Assembly: GCF_016650035.1 (NCBI RefSeq)
Contig: NZ_JAENWM010000023.1
Coordinates: 1 to 45,029 of the forward strand
DNA length: 45,029 bases
Source: Clostridium sp.
Lineage (GTDB): Bacteria > Bacillota > Clostridia > Clostridiales > Clostridiaceae
Direction of reading: 5' to 3'
Shown here: piece by piece, positions 25,212 through 34,414 of the stretch
How positions within the stretch are numbered: position 1 is the first letter of the stretch
Layout of the letters: every line of letters begins with the position of its first letter
Translations under genes and position numbers: made by a program
The notes under the pieces: generated by a model
Database searches by the model: none
What the model was told of the DNA's origin: nothing
Seen by the model: the letters and a program-made list of their open reading frames with translations, nothing else

Positions 25212-26141
25212 TTACTTATAATTTTCCCTAAACCACTCATAACTCTCCCTAACTCCATCCTCTAATTCAACCCCATACGTCCATCCAGTCCCCTCAAGCT
25301 TACCAACATCCAAAAGCTTCCTCATAGTCCCATCCGGCTTCTCACTATTAAACTTAAGTTCGCCTCTAAATCCAACAACTTCCTTAACCATCTCAGCCAA
25401 TCCTCTTATAGAAACCTCTTTCCCAGTTCCAACATTAACATGCTCTTCCCCATCATAATTCTCCATCAAATAAACACAAGCATCAGCCATATCATCCACG
25501 TACAAAAACTCTCTAAGTGGCTTTCCACTTCCCCAAACCTCTACGAAAGGACTATCACTAACCTTAGCCTCATGGAACTTCCTAATAAGCGCAGGCATAA
25601 CATGTGAATTATTCAAATCAAAATTATCATTAGGCCCATAAAGATTAGTTGGCATACAGCTTATAAAATCGTCACCAAACTGCCTCTTAAAAAACTGACA
25701 CATTTTAAGTCCTGCAATTTTAGCTATTGCATAACCTTCATTTGTTGGTTCAAGATATCCAGAAAGCAAATATTCTTCTTTAATTGGTTGCGGACAATTC
25801 TTAGGATATATACAAGAACTTCCTAAAAACAAAAGCTTTGTAACTTTAAAATCATGTGATGCTTTAATAATATTATTTTGCATCTCCATGTTTTCATAAA
25901 TAAAATCAGCTGGATATGTACTGTTAGACCCTATTCCACCAACCTTCGCTGCTGCTAGAAACACATATTCTGGTTTTTCTATTTCAAAAAAACTTCTAAC
26001 AGATTTTTGATCCATTAAATCTAATTCACTATGAGTTTTTCCTATTATGTTCGTATATCCTTTTTCTTTTAAGTTTCTAACTATAGCTGAGCCAACTAAT
26101 CCTCTATGACCTGCTACATATATTTTACTGTTCTTCTCCAT
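25212..26141 (-). CDS. fcl: GDP-L-fucose synthase
   Basis: 309 residues from ATG 26141, chosen over TTG 26156 because GGGAG lies 8-9 bases before it. It converts GDP-4-keto-6-deoxymannose to GDP-L-fucose by epimerisation and NADPH reduction. [13 protein letters not shown] is the nucleotide site; FLGSSCIYP, the NEGYAIAKI segment (Tyr and Lys) and [12 protein letters not shown] are typical of the family. It follows gmd by 15 bp, the usual gmd-fcl pairing. A second, dead 3' fragment of an fcl gene lies at 11751-11864. Confidence 0.95.
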   Translation of the reverse strand: MEKNSKIYVAGHRGLVGSAIVRNLKEKGYTNIIGKTHSELDLMDQKSVRSFFEIEKPEYVFLAAAKVGGIGSNSTYPADFIYENMEMQNNIIKASHDFKVTKLLFLGSSCIYPKNCPQPIKEEYLLSGYLEPTNEGYAIAKIAGLKMCQFFKRQFGDDFISCMPTNLYGPNDNFDLNNSHVMPALIRKFHEAKVSDSPFVEVWGSGKPLREFLYVDDMADACVYLMENYDGEEHVNVGTGKEVSIRGLAEMVKEVVGFRGELKFNSEKPDGTMRKLLDVGKLEGTGWTYGVELEDGVRESYEWFRENYK

Positions 26142-26156
26142 GTGTATCACTCCCAA

Positions 26157-27230
26157 CTATTTTGTAGTTGCTGCTTCTAAATATTGACCCAATGACATTC
26201 CAGCTATTTCTCTCATGTCTCCATCTATCATCATCTTAATTAATTCTCTAAAACTTACTTTTCTCTCCCACCCAAGTTCCGTTTCTGCCTTTGTACTGTC
26301 TCCCCAAAGAAGTTCAACTTCAGCGGGTCTAAAGTATCTTGAATTTATGTCCACTAAAAGTTTTCCTGTTACTTTATCGTATCCTTTTTCTTCTACTCCT
26401 GTACCTTTCCATACTATATCTATATCTACTTCTTTAAACGCAAGTTCAACAAATTCTCTAACTGTGTGAGTTTCATTTGTTGCTATAACATAATCTTGAG
26501 GTTTATCTTGTTGAAGCATTAACCACATAGCTTCTACATAGTCTCCTGCATATCCCCAATCTCTTTTAGCATCCATATTACCTAGTGAAAGTTTTTCTTG
26601 TTTCCCTGCCATTATACCAGCTACAGCTCTAGTTACTTTTCGTGTAAGAAAAGTCTCTCCACGTCTTGGCGACTCATGATTAAAAAGTATTCCATTGCAG
26701 GCAAACAAATCATAAGATTCTCTATAATTTATAGTGATCCAATAAGAATATAACTTTGCCACTCCATAAGGACTCTTTGGGTAAAAAGGAGTTTTTTCAC
26801 TTTGTGGAGCTGTTCCTGGAATTCCTCCAAAAAGCTCTGATGTAGACGCTTGATAAAATTTGCAGTTTATTCCGCTTTCTTTTAAGGCATCTAATATTCT
26901 AAGAGTTCCCATAGCATCCGTATCTGCAGTATATTCAGGAACATCAAAGGACACTTGCACATGACTTTGAGCTCCTAAATTGTATATTTCATCTGGCCTT
27001 ATTTTTTCTATCAATCTATTCAAGTTACTTGAATCTGTTAAATCACCATGATGTAAAAATAATGTTTTATTACCTATTTCACGCTCATTGAATAAATGAT
27101 CTATCCTTTTTGTATTAAAAGAGCTGGCTCTTCTTATTATTCCATGAACTTCATAACCCTTTTCTAATAAAAACTCTGTTAAATAAGACCCATCCTGTCC
27201 AGTTATTCCAGTTATTAGTGCTTTTTTCAT
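26157..27230 (-). CDS. gmd: GDP-mannose 4,6-dehydratase
   Basis: 357 residues. [35 protein letters not shown] and [16 protein letters not shown] are hallmark Gmd motifs, with Tyr and Lys of the SDR site in the last. It makes GDP-4-keto-6-deoxymannose for fcl. The 148-bp gap before it (27231-27378) contains no gene and could hold an internal promoter; I saw no strong -35/-10 pair there. Confidence 0.96.
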   Translation of the reverse strand: MKKALITGITGQDGSYLTEFLLEKGYEVHGIIRRASSFNTKRIDHLFNEREIGNKTLFLHHGDLTDSSNLNRLIEKIRPDEIYNLGAQSHVQVSFDVPEYTADTDAMGTLRILDALKESGINCKFYQASTSELFGGIPGTAPQSEKTPFYPKSPYGVAKLYSYWITINYRESYDLFACNGILFNHESPRRGETFLTRKVTRAVAGIMAGKQEKLSLGNMDAKRDWGYAGDYVEAMWLMLQQDKPQDYVIATNETHTVREFVELAFKEVDIDIVWKGTGVEEKGYDKVTGKLLVDINSRYFRPAEVELLWGDSTKAETELGWERKVSFRELIKMMIDGDMREIAGMSLGQYLEAATTK

Positions 27231-27378
27231 GTAATACCCTCCATATTCCTAGTAATTCATATCATCCAATGGCGAGAACTTAGTCTTTTAGCTACTCTAT
27301 TTATTTTTTCTGATATTTTTGGAGATACTATACAATCTATATTCAACTTATATCTAATATCTTTATTCTCTTATTATA

Positions 27379-28428
27379 TTACTGATACATTTTCATATAA
27401 TATTTCTGATACTCTCCTGAAGTCACATTCTTCATCCACTCTTCATTATCTAAATACCATTTTATAGTTTTCTCTATTCCAACTTCAAATGTAGTTTCTG
27501 GATACCATCCTAATTCTTCTTTTATCTTAGTTGGATCTATTCCATATCTTTTATCATGACCTTTTCTATCTTCTACATGCTTTATTAAGTTCTTAGTAAC
27601 TTCTTTATCTACATTTCCATTTATATATTCTATAACAGTTTTAACTATTTGCATATTTGTTCTCTCATTATGCCCACCAACGTTATAAACCTCTCCTATT
27701 GTTCCTCCATTTATAACCATATCTATAGCTTTACAATGATCTTCTACATATAACCAATCCCTTACGTTTAATCCATCACCATACACAGGTAAATCTTTAT
27801 GGTTTAAACAATTGTTAATTAAAAGTGGTATTAATTTTTCTAGAAATTGGTATGGGCCATAGTTATTTGAACACCTTGTTATATTAATTGGCATTTTAAA
27901 TGTATCTGAGTATGCTTTTACCATTAAATCTGCACCTGTTTTACTTGATGCGTATGGACTATGAGGATCTAAGGGTGTTGTTTCCATAAAATATCCTGTA
28001 TCTCCAAGTGAACCATATACTTCATCTGTAGATACTTGTAAATATTTCTTTCCCTGTTTAAAGCCTTCTTTTGTTTCCCATACATTCTTAGCTGCGTTTA
28101 AAAGATTTACTGTGCCTATAATATTAGTCATAGCAAATAATTCTGGTTCTCTTATACTTCTATCCACATGAGACTCTGCTGCAAAATGCACTACGTAATC
28201 TATATCATATTTTTCAAATAATCCATTCACTATGTCCTTATCACATATATCTCCTTGAACAAATATATAATTCGGGTTAGTTTCAATACTTTTTAGGCTT
28301 TCTAGGTTTCCTGCATATGTAAGTTTATCTAAATTTATTATTTTTATGTTTGAATATTTATTTAACATATAGATTACAAAATTCGCTCCTATAAATCCCG
28401 CTCCACCAGTAACTAAATAAGTTTTCAT
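27379..28428 (-). CDS. rmlB: dTDP-glucose 4,6-dehydratase
   Basis: 349 residues. YLVTGGAGFIGANFV, HFAAESHVDRSI, STDEVYGSLG and PYASSKTGADLM are the RmlB signature. It converts dTDP-glucose to dTDP-4-keto-6-deoxyglucose. rmlA lies directly upstream, but neither rmlC (3,5-epimerase) nor rmlD (reductase) is in the window. The product therefore does not obviously go to rhamnose and is a natural substrate for the 2,3-dehydratase at 18742-20133. Confidence 0.96.
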   Translation of the reverse strand: MKTYLVTGGAGFIGANFVIYMLNKYSNIKIINLDKLTYAGNLESLKSIETNPNYIFVQGDICDKDIVNGLFEKYDIDYVVHFAAESHVDRSIREPELFAMTNIIGTVNLLNAAKNVWETKEGFKQGKKYLQVSTDEVYGSLGDTGYFMETTPLDPHSPYASSKTGADLMVKAYSDTFKMPINITRCSNNYGPYQFLEKLIPLLINNCLNHKDLPVYGDGLNVRDWLYVEDHCKAIDMVINGGTIGEVYNVGGHNERTNMQIVKTVIEYINGNVDKEVTKNLIKHVEDRKGHDKRYGIDPTKIKEELGWYPETTFEVGIEKTIKWYLDNEEWMKNVTSGEYQKYYMKMYQ

Positions 28429-28498
28429 ATGTTTACTCTCCTTTGTATTTCATAGCATGTTCAGTTTTTCAATGTTTCTTTTCTATTATAGCTTTCTA

Positions 28499-29407
28499 TT
28501 ATTCCAATGTTGCTGCAGCTTCTTTTGATGACATACTATCTCTCTCTAATTCAATTATATTATAGAGATATTGTCCATATTCAGTTTTCATAAGTGGTTC
28601 TGCTAGTTCCCTCAACTGCTTTGCATTAATATATCCTTTTCGGTAGGCTATTTCTTCAATACATGCTATAAATAGACCTTGTCTTGTTTGAATAGCTTCA
28701 ACAAAATTTGTTGCTTCCAACAGAGCTCTATGTGTTCCTGTGTCAAGCCAAGCCATTCCTCTTCCTAATAATTCAACTTTTAATTTTCCTCTTTTTAAAT
28801 ATTCATTATTTACAGCTGTTATTTCAATTTCTCCTCTGTCTGACGGTTTAACATTCTTAGCTATTTCTACTACATCACTGTCATAGAAGTAAAGCCCTGG
28901 CACAGCATAATTTGATTTTGGATTCTGTGGTTTTTCTTCTATAGACATAACATTATTATTTTCATCGAATTCTACTACTCCGAAATCTTTCGGAGTACTT
29001 ACGTGGTATCCAAATATAGTAGCTTCTTCTCTTTTAACAGCTTTTTCAAGCCTTTCTGAAAACCCTTGTCCATAAAATACATTATCTCCAAGTATTAAAG
29101 CTACTTTATCATTTCCTATAAATTCTTCTCCTATTATGAACGCTTCTGCAAGTCCTCTTGGCTCTGATTGAATTGCATATTGTATACTAATTCCTATTTC
29201 ACTTCCATTACCTAATAGTTCTTCAAAACTTCCAATATCTCTTGGAGTTGATATTATTAATATATCTCTTATACCCGCAAGCATTAAAACTGACAATGGA
29301 TAGTAAATCATTGGTTTGTCATATATAGGTAATATTTGTTTCGACACTGATTTAGTTATAGGATACAGTCTAGTTCCTGATCCTCCTGCTAATATAATAC
29401 CTTTCAT
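28499..29407 (-). CDS. rmlA: glucose-1-phosphate thymidylyltransferase
   Basis: 302 residues. [19 protein letters not shown] is the activation site, followed by [24 protein letters not shown] and [12 protein letters not shown]. It makes dTDP-glucose from dTTP and glucose 1-phosphate and is normally inhibited by dTDP-rhamnose. The gene is 70 bp upstream of rmlB. Together they feed the dTDP-sugar branch of the locus. Confidence 0.96.
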   Translation of the reverse strand: MKGIILAGGSGTRLYPITKSVSKQILPIYDKPMIYYPLSVLMLAGIRDILIISTPRDIGSFEELLGNGSEIGISIQYAIQSEPRGLAEAFIIGEEFIGNDKVALILGDNVFYGQGFSERLEKAVKREEATIFGYHVSTPKDFGVVEFDENNNVMSIEEKPQNPKSNYAVPGLYFYDSDVVEIAKNVKPSDRGEIEITAVNNEYLKRGKLKVELLGRGMAWLDTGTHRALLEATNFVEAIQTRQGLFIACIEEIAYRKGYINAKQLRELAEPLMKTEYGQYLYNIIELERDSMSSKEAAATLE

Positions 29408-29437
29408 GTATCTTCCCCCTTGTTAATATCCTTTATG

Positions 29438-30487
29438 TTAACTAATTCTATTTTTTAATTCTCTTAAACTTTCCATACCATCTTTCTTCCCAACTAATAT
29501 CATATCATCACTTTCAATTACAAATATATCTTGAAGTCCTGAGATCACAATAGGTTTACCATTACTAATAATAACGTTATTGCTACCATCAAAATTTCTT
29601 ACATTCCCCATACTTACATTATTAGAAGCATCTTTCCCTCTATACCTACCAACAGCTTCCCAAGTCCCTATATCATCCCATCCAAAATCTCCTGGAATAA
29701 CGTATATGTCTTTTGCTTTTTCCATAATTCCAAAATCAACAGATATGCTTTCTAAATCAATATATTTTTCTTGTAATACTCTATTATAATCTTCTGCGCA
29801 AGTAGCTGCTATTTCACTTAAAACCTCATATGTATTTGTCAAATATTTCTCTGTAAGTTTTAAAATATTTGCTGCTTTCCAAATAAACATTCCGCCATTC
29901 CAGAGATAATTCCCATTCTGTAAATACTCTTCTGCCTTATGTAAATCAGGTTTTTCTACAAACCTTTTAACTTCTCGCACAGCACATCCATTTATATCAC
30001 ACCGCTTATATCCGTAATTTATATATCCATAACCTATTTCCGGTCTATCTGGTTTCATACCAATAGTTACTATAGCTTCATTATTGTTGCTTACAAATTC
30101 ATCGGCTGAATTTAATACTTCTAAAAAATTCTGTTCATCTTTTATAAGATGATCAGAGGGCAATACTGCTATTGTAGCATCTTCATATATTTTATTAATG
30201 TGAAACGCTGAAAGTGCTATGCAAGGAGCTGTGTTCTTTCCTACTGGCTCTACGATAATGTTTCTATGAGGTAAATCAGGTAACTGTTCCTTAACTAGGT
30301 CAGTATAACGCATGCCCGTCACTATAAATATTCTCTCAATAGGTATAAGTTTTTCTAATCTTTTTACACTCATTTGAATCATTGTATCTTCACCAACAAG
30401 CTTCAAAAACTGTTTTGGCTTTTGTTCCGTAGACAAAGGCCAAAATCTAGTTCCTTTTCCTCCTGCCATTATTAATGCACATAACAT
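29438..30487 (-). CDS. manC: mannose-1-phosphate guanylyltransferase
   Basis: About 349 residues from ATG 30487, preferred over the longer frame to 30523 because GGGGGA lies about 10 bases before it and the chain then begins MLCALIMAGGKGTRFWPL. EQKPKQFLKL, VEPVGKNTAPC, VLPSDH and GDFGWDDIGTW complete the family pattern. This is the short form without the fused phosphomannose isomerase domain of type II enzymes. It makes GDP-mannose for gmd and possibly for mannosyl transfer. Phosphomannomutase and isomerase are not in the window. Confidence 0.93.
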   Translation of the reverse strand: MLCALIMAGGKGTRFWPLSTEQKPKQFLKLVGEDTMIQMSVKRLEKLIPIERIFIVTGMRYTDLVKEQLPDLPHRNIIVEPVGKNTAPCIALSAFHINKIYEDATIAVLPSDHLIKDEQNFLEVLNSADEFVSNNNEAIVTIGMKPDRPEIGYGYINYGYKRCDINGCAVREVKRFVEKPDLHKAEEYLQNGNYLWNGGMFIWKAANILKLTEKYLTNTYEVLSEIAATCAEDYNRVLQEKYIDLESISVDFGIMEKAKDIYVIPGDFGWDDIGTWEAVGRYRGKDASNNVSMGNVRNFDGSNNVIISNGKPIVISGLQDIFVIESDDMILVGKKDGMESLRELKNRIS

Positions 30488-30526
30488 ATGTATCCCATCC
30501 CCCAATAATTTATAATTACTCAAATC

Positions 30527-31195
30527 TTAACTCGCCGTCTTATCCCCAAACAACACTCCAACAGTCCTAAATATAAGTCCTATATCAACCATCGTACTTC
30601 TATCCTCTAAATACTCAACATCCATTTCCATCCACTCTTCAAACCCAACATTACTTCTACCCCTAACCTGCCAATAGCAAGTTAACCCAGGCCTAGCAAT
30701 TAACCTTAATCTTTGATACGATGTAAACTGTGCTACTTCCTTAGGAAGACTTGGCCTTGGACCTACAATTGACATTTCCCCTCTTAATATATTAAATAGC
30801 TGAGGTAACTCATCTATACTTGTTCTTCTTATAAATCTTCCTATTTTAGTTACTCTCGGATCTTCTTTAATCTTAAACATAGGTCCTGTCATTTCATTTT
30901 TTTCTCGAAGGTTATCCAAAAGATACTCTGCATCTGAACACATAGACCTAAATTTATACATTCTAAATCCAGTGCCATCTTGTCCAACTCTATTCTGAAC
31001 AAAAAAAGCAGGCCCTTTAGAACCTATCTTAATCCAAATTCCAACAACAATCATAAGTGGACCCATTAATATAATCCCACATAAAGCCCCTATAATATCA
31101 ATTACTCTTTTAATTCCAAAATACCCTAGATTTTTGTCATACTCGTGAGCAATCTCCACCTGAGTTACTTTTGAACTTCTTTCCAATTGTTGCAT
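30527..31195 (-). CDS. undecaprenyl-phosphate sugar-phosphate transferase (initiating enzyme)
   Basis: 222 residues, the short form: one N-terminal membrane segment (IIGALCGIILMGPLMIVVG) and a cytoplasmic catalytic domain with KFRSM, RRTSIDELPQLFN, GEMSIVGPRPSLP and RPGLTCYWQVRGRSN. These are the motifs of the WcaJ/RfbP/PglC family, which transfers a hexose 1-phosphate to undecaprenyl phosphate and starts repeat-unit synthesis. The sugar could be glucose, galactose or a GlcNAc derivative. It is the first gene of the locus after the promoter at 31338-31366; GAGGGGG precedes its ATG. Confidence 0.93.
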   Translation of the reverse strand: MQQLERSSKVTQVEIAHEYDKNLGYFGIKRVIDIIGALCGIILMGPLMIVVGIWIKIGSKGPAFFVQNRVGQDGTGFRMYKFRSMCSDAEYLLDNLREKNEMTGPMFKIKEDPRVTKIGRFIRRTSIDELPQLFNILRGEMSIVGPRPSLPKEVAQFTSYQRLRLIARPGLTCYWQVRGRSNVGFEEWMEMDVEYLEDRSTMVDIGLIFRTVGVLFGDKTAS

Positions 31196-31605
31196 TGAAA
31201 GTTCCCCCTCTGTTAATCTTTCTCAACATCTCTATCCTATGTCCCATCCCCAATAAATCACTACCAAATATGAACTTTATGCTAACACATTCATTTTCCA
31301 TTGCATCTTTCTAACTTTTATTAACTTCTGCGTTATTATTATATAATTAAAACCAATTTAGTACAACCTTTTAATTTTCTTGCCTCATATGTAATAAAAA
31401 ATCGTACTTTCGCATAATTTTCTTTGTATCATTCAACATCATATTCAATATAATAAAATTTTATTTCTAGCTGTCTAACTATTTAATACATTATAACACA
31501 ATAATTACATCTAAATATTGATTTTATGCAAAGTTTGTTTGTGTTTACTCATATTAAGACATATAATTTGTATGTAATACTATATAATTAAATGGAGTTA
31601 ACCCA
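31196..31605. other. 410-bp divergent control region of the polysaccharide locus
   Basis: The gap separates the minus-strand polysaccharide genes from the decayed plus-strand gene. It contains the promoter at 31338-31366 and a leader of about 135 nt. Around 31237-31262 (minus strand) the leader contains ATTGGGGATGGGA, close to the ATTGGGGGATGGGA before the manC start at 30487. I saw no riboswitch pattern. On the plus strand ATGGAG lies 8 bases before the ATG at 31606. Confidence 0.55.
31338..31366 (-). promoter_or_regulatory. sigma-A type promoter for the polysaccharide operon
   Basis: Reading the minus strand: TTGTAC (31366-31361), a 17-base spacer, then TATAAT (31343-31338). The -10 is a perfect consensus and the -35 matches at four of six positions. 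Transcription would start near 31331, giving a leader of about 135 nt to the first ATG at 31195. Confidence 0.7.
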
Positions 31606-32110
31606 ATGCTAAAAAATAATTTCAATAAATGTATTATCGCACTCATAATATTAATTTCTTTAACAACTATTAGTTATTTTATAACTAATACAAATGCTGA
31701 TGAACTAGTCGTAGAACCTTCTACTACAATCTCTACTCCTTCGATATACGCAAATATGGAATTTTAATAGATGACGATTCATCTTATATTACAATCCATA
31801 ACAATAACTTCGATAACCCCAAAGTTTTTGATGGCTATACCCATGAGCAAATAAGTGGGCATGTTTACTTCTTATATGCAACTAATATCACTTCTCAAAC
31901 AATATGTTGAAAAATAGTGGTAGTCAAGGTGTAATATTTGGTTATAATTCAACAACTGGAAAAGGTACAACAAATTCCGCAGCAAAAAATAATCATTGCG
32001 AAGGCAATAGTCAGGAAGGTGCTACAATTTATGAAGTTAGTAAAAAGGTTACCTCAGGAAATTCCTTCCTTAATAATACACGCAAAAAAATCAGAAGATT
32101 TATCTCCTGA
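31606..32110 (+). pseudogene. decayed secreted beta-helix protein gene
   Basis: An ATG with a good ribosome binding site starts a signal-peptide-like sequence (MLKNNFNKCIIALIILISL...), but the frame stops at 31767. Protein-like sequence continues in another frame (31749-31910; GILIDDDSSYITIHNNNF, HVYFLYATNITS) and in a third (about 31890-32110; NNMLKNSGSQGVIFGYN, KNNHCEGNSQEGATIY). The Asn-rich NNN/NNH turns are typical of right-handed parallel beta-helix proteins, often polysaccharide lyases or surface proteins. At least two frameshifts and loss of both interior and C-terminal repeats are needed, so this is a dead gene. It may once have processed the polysaccharide made next door, but that is inference. 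Confidence 0.7.
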
Positions 32111-32113
32111 TTT
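32083..32113 (-). terminator. terminator of the yihY-like gene
   Basis: On the minus strand AAATCAGGAGAT pairs with ATCTTCTGATTT (one G-T) across a 2-base loop, followed by a run of T. It lies just after the stop of the BrkB-family gene and overlaps the end of the plus-strand pseudogene. Confidence 0.75.
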
Positions 32114-32115
32114 CA

Positions 32116-32952
32116 TTAATACTTTTTACACCTTGGTTTTTCTTTTCCTTCCCTCTCAAAGGCTAATAGCGCATTAATCTCCCCGCCTAAAAGAATTATA
32201 ATAGAAGTAATATACAACCACAACATAAGCACTATAACCGCACCTATGCCTCCATACACGCTAGAATAATTATTGAAATTATTCACATAATATGCAAAGC
32301 CGAGTGAAGAAATCAACCAACCGAGTGTACTAAACGTAGCTCCAGGCATTACTTCTTTCCAGGTAAGCCGCCTACAAGGAGTAAAATGATACAGTGCTGC
32401 AAAAATAAATACCATTCCACATAAAGTCACCAAGTACCTTATAATATCCCAATTTAATATAAAATTACTAGACACATTAAATTTGTCTACAAAAACTCCA
32501 CCTAAGGTTTGACCAAATACAACTAAAGCTACTGCCGCTATAATAACCAGCGCAAGTCCTATCATAAATGATATAGATATAAGTAACGTTCTCCAGTAAG
32601 CTCTTGTTTCTTTCTCATCATAGGCTTTATTAAGTCCCTTTATAATAGCCCTAAAACCACTAGACCCTGACCAAACTAAACCTATCAAACTTATTGAGAG
32701 TAAATTCACAGTTTTTGAATCAAACACATCTATAACCGTAGTATAAATTAAATCAAAAGAACTCTGTGGCATTATTTGGCTTAAATATACTAGTACATCA
32801 TCACTCTTTAGATCGCTATATCCCAGCATACTGAGTAGCAGGAGTAGAAAAGGGAAAAAGGATAACAATAAATAATAAGTAACCTGAGCTGCCAGAGCCG
32901 TAATATCATCATCAATAGCTCTCCTAACAAGTTCTTTTAAATCTTTCAACAT
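32116..32952 (-). CDS. YihY/BrkB-family inner-membrane protein
   Basis: 278 residues with six hydrophobic segments. DDDITALAAQVTYYLLLSFF near the N-terminus, GLVWSGSSGFRAIIKGLNKAY, and PGATFSTLGWLISSLGFAYY with NNYSSVYGGIGAVIVLMLWL near the C-terminus are the conserved blocks of the YihY/virulence factor BrkB family. The function is not established; older annotation as ribonuclease BN is wrong for this family. GAGGTGAT precedes the ATG. It is a monocistronic gene with its own terminator. Confidence 0.93.
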   Translation of the reverse strand: MLKDLKELVRRAIDDDITALAAQVTYYLLLSFFPFLLLLLSMLGYSDLKSDDVLVYLSQIMPQSSFDLIYTTVIDVFDSKTVNLLSISLIGLVWSGSSGFRAIIKGLNKAYDEKETRAYWRTLLISISFMIGLALVIIAAVALVVFGQTLGGVFVDKFNVSSNFILNWDIIRYLVTLCGMVFIFAALYHFTPCRRLTWKEVMPGATFSTLGWLISSLGFAYYVNNFNNYSSVYGGIGAVIVLMLWLYITSIIILLGGEINALLAFEREGKEKPRCKKY

Positions 32953-33025
32953 AGAATCACCTCATAATTTATTGTGCACATGAGGGTTCGGCATGTAGGA
33001 TGTTCTGATAGTAGAGCATTCGTTA

Positions 33026-33151
33026 ACAGACTCTAAGCTTATTCCATGAAAAATTTCCTAACGCACTTATTCGACGTCCTGTCTCAGAAGTGCTAACAGG
33101 CCGTCCTGGCCTGCTCACGGAAATTTTTCATTACATAAACTGAGAGTCTGT
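33026..33151. repeat. structured palindromic element, copy C
   Basis: Nested inverted repeats: ACAGACTCT/AGAGTCTGT (33026-33034, 33143-33151) and a 13-bp pair ATGAAAAATTTCC/GGAAATTTTTCAT (33046-33058, 33119-33131). The core holds GTCCTG, CTCAG, GCTAAC, CCGTCCTGG and CTCACGG in the same order as the minus-strand core of the copies at 34791-35202. It is noncoding and GC-richer than its surroundings. Confidence 0.75.
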
Positions 33152-33389
33152 AAAACTCATTATATACTATCTATCACATTCCTACATACTTTCACCTTCA
33201 TTGTTATAATATATTACTCATCACAGTATTTTAAACCAGTAGGCTTAATTTTCTCTACAAATTAAAATTTAATTTCTTATCAATTTGATGTAGTTTAGCT
33301 ACCCATACTGGACAAGCCTACTTTCATTTAAAAAGATACATTTTACTATAAATTATATTCAGACAATTATAAATTTATCCACAATTCAC
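33152..33389. other. 238-bp gap with no recognised feature
   Basis: AT-rich intergenic sequence between the palindromic element and the hairpin at 33390. I see no gene. It contains one exact TTATCCACA at 33375-33383, discussed as a finding. Confidence 0.5.
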
Positions 33390-33422
33390 AAAAAGTTATC
33401 CACTAAAAGTGGATAACTTTTT
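33390..33422 (-). terminator. perfect 15-bp hairpin terminator (usable on both strands)
   Basis: AAAAAGTTATCCACT (33390-33404) and AGTGGATAACTTTTT (33408-33422) are exact reverse complements with a 3-base loop. T runs end the hairpin on both strands. It lies 104 bp beyond the stop of the minus-strand coiled-coil gene, which it probably terminates. Confidence 0.65.
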
Positions 33423-33526
33423 ATATTTATACACCTAACAAGCCATAAAGCACTAATATGCCCATATTTTATGAGGAATTATTAATATTATCAGAATAGT
33501 TATACACAGGCATGAAAATTTAAGTC

Positions 33527-33934
33527 TTATTGAGCAAGCTTCTTTTTCATCATAAAAAGATCACGTTCATTATTGAATTCTTTCATTCCAATATATTCAA
33601 TCTTATCGCTTAGCTCTACAACATCATTCGAAATATTTTTTACTGCACCTTTAATTACACTTATATCTTCACAAATAGGTTTTATAGCTTCCTTTATTTG
33701 CTTTTCAGTTTGCACTATCATATTCTGCTGAACTTCAGCTAATACTCCGATTTTACTATTTATACTCTCTAACTCCAGCGTGTTTTTATCAACTTTAACA
33801 TTCAGACTTTTCACATCTTCTTTTACGCTAGTTAAATCTTGTCTTATGCCTTTAAACTCATTAGTTACATCAGTTTTAAAAGAAGAAAACTCACTATACA
33901 TCTTCTCCATTAATTCAAACATCTTATCTTCCAC
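33527..33934 (-). CDS. coiled-coil protein, paralogue of the neighbour; function unknown
   Basis: 135 residues, no signal peptide or membrane segment, strongly helical with heptad-like hydrophobics (IRQDLTSVKEDVKSLNVKVDKN). The start is GTG 33934 after AGGTGG with 7 bases between. The first ~60 residues closely repeat those of the gene 19 bp upstream (MFELMEKMYSE; IRQDLTSVKEDVK; KVDKNT), differing by a short insertion (FSSFKTDVTNEFKG). The C-terminal halves have diverged. Such short coiled-coil proteins are common in clostridia and their phages; no function is known to me. Confidence 0.75.
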   Translation of the reverse strand: MEDKMFELMEKMYSEFSSFKTDVTNEFKGIRQDLTSVKEDVKSLNVKVDKNTLELESINSKIGVLAEVQQNMIVQTEKQIKEAIKPICEDISVIKGAVKNISNDVVELSDKIEYIGMKEFNNERDLFMMKKKLAQ

Positions 33935-33952
33935 ACAATTACCACCTTTTTC

Positions 33953-34324
33953 TTATTTTATTGCTTTTAACTTTGCAATTTCATTCCAATTGCTACTTGT
34001 TATTATCTCCACATTTATTAATCCATTTTTTATTTCTTTAACATCCTTTGAGGTATCTTTTACTGCCAATTCTATAACTTCAATTTTTTCACTCATAAGG
34101 TTTTTTACTAAATCCTTATGAGCATTTTCATTTTGCTCCATATGTGATTTTTGTACTTCTGCTATAGTTTCAGATTTAGTAGTTAAATTCTCTAGTAACA
34201 TAGTGTTTTTATCAACTTTGATATTCAGACCTTTTACATCCTCTTTTACACTAGTTAAATCCTGTCTTATGCCTATAACCTCACTATACATCTTTTCCAT
34301 CATTTCAAACATCTTATCATCCAT
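33953..34324 (-). CDS. coiled-coil protein, paralogue of the neighbour; function unknown
   Basis: 123 residues starting at ATG 34324 with GAGGTGG 7 bases before it. The sequence is MDDKMFEMMEKMYSEVIG, then IRQDLTSVKEDVKGLNIKVD, and a helical C-terminal half (IELAVKDTSKDVKEIKNGL). It forms a tandem pair with the downstream gene, and even their ribosome-binding regions look alike (GGTGGTAAT), so a gene duplication is clear. It could form a hetero-oligomer with its paralogue; nothing in the sequence shows a partner or location. Confidence 0.75.
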   Translation of the reverse strand: MDDKMFEMMEKMYSEVIGIRQDLTSVKEDVKGLNIKVDKNTMLLENLTTKSETIAEVQKSHMEQNENAHKDLVKNLMSEKIEVIELAVKDTSKDVKEIKNGLINVEIITSSNWNEIAKLKAIK

Positions 34325-34414
34325 ACTATTACCACCTCTTAATATATATCTGCATAATCTTACCTTTATTGTACCCTAAAAAGACTATAAATTTCAAGCC
34401 ATAAATTATGGAAC

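Noticed and set aside
27379-29407. A dTDP-rhamnose pathway
   Set aside because: Only rmlA and rmlB are present. No 3,5-epimerase (rmlC) or dTDP-4-keto-rhamnose reductase (rmlD) was found in the window.
31196-31331. Riboswitch in the operon leader
   Set aside because: I looked for known patterns such as c-di-GMP-type cores and found none. The leader shows only a short repeated motif.
33375-33422. Replication origin
   Set aside because: Only one exact DnaA box stands apart from the hairpin, and there is no dnaA/dnaN context. A terminator explains the structure better.
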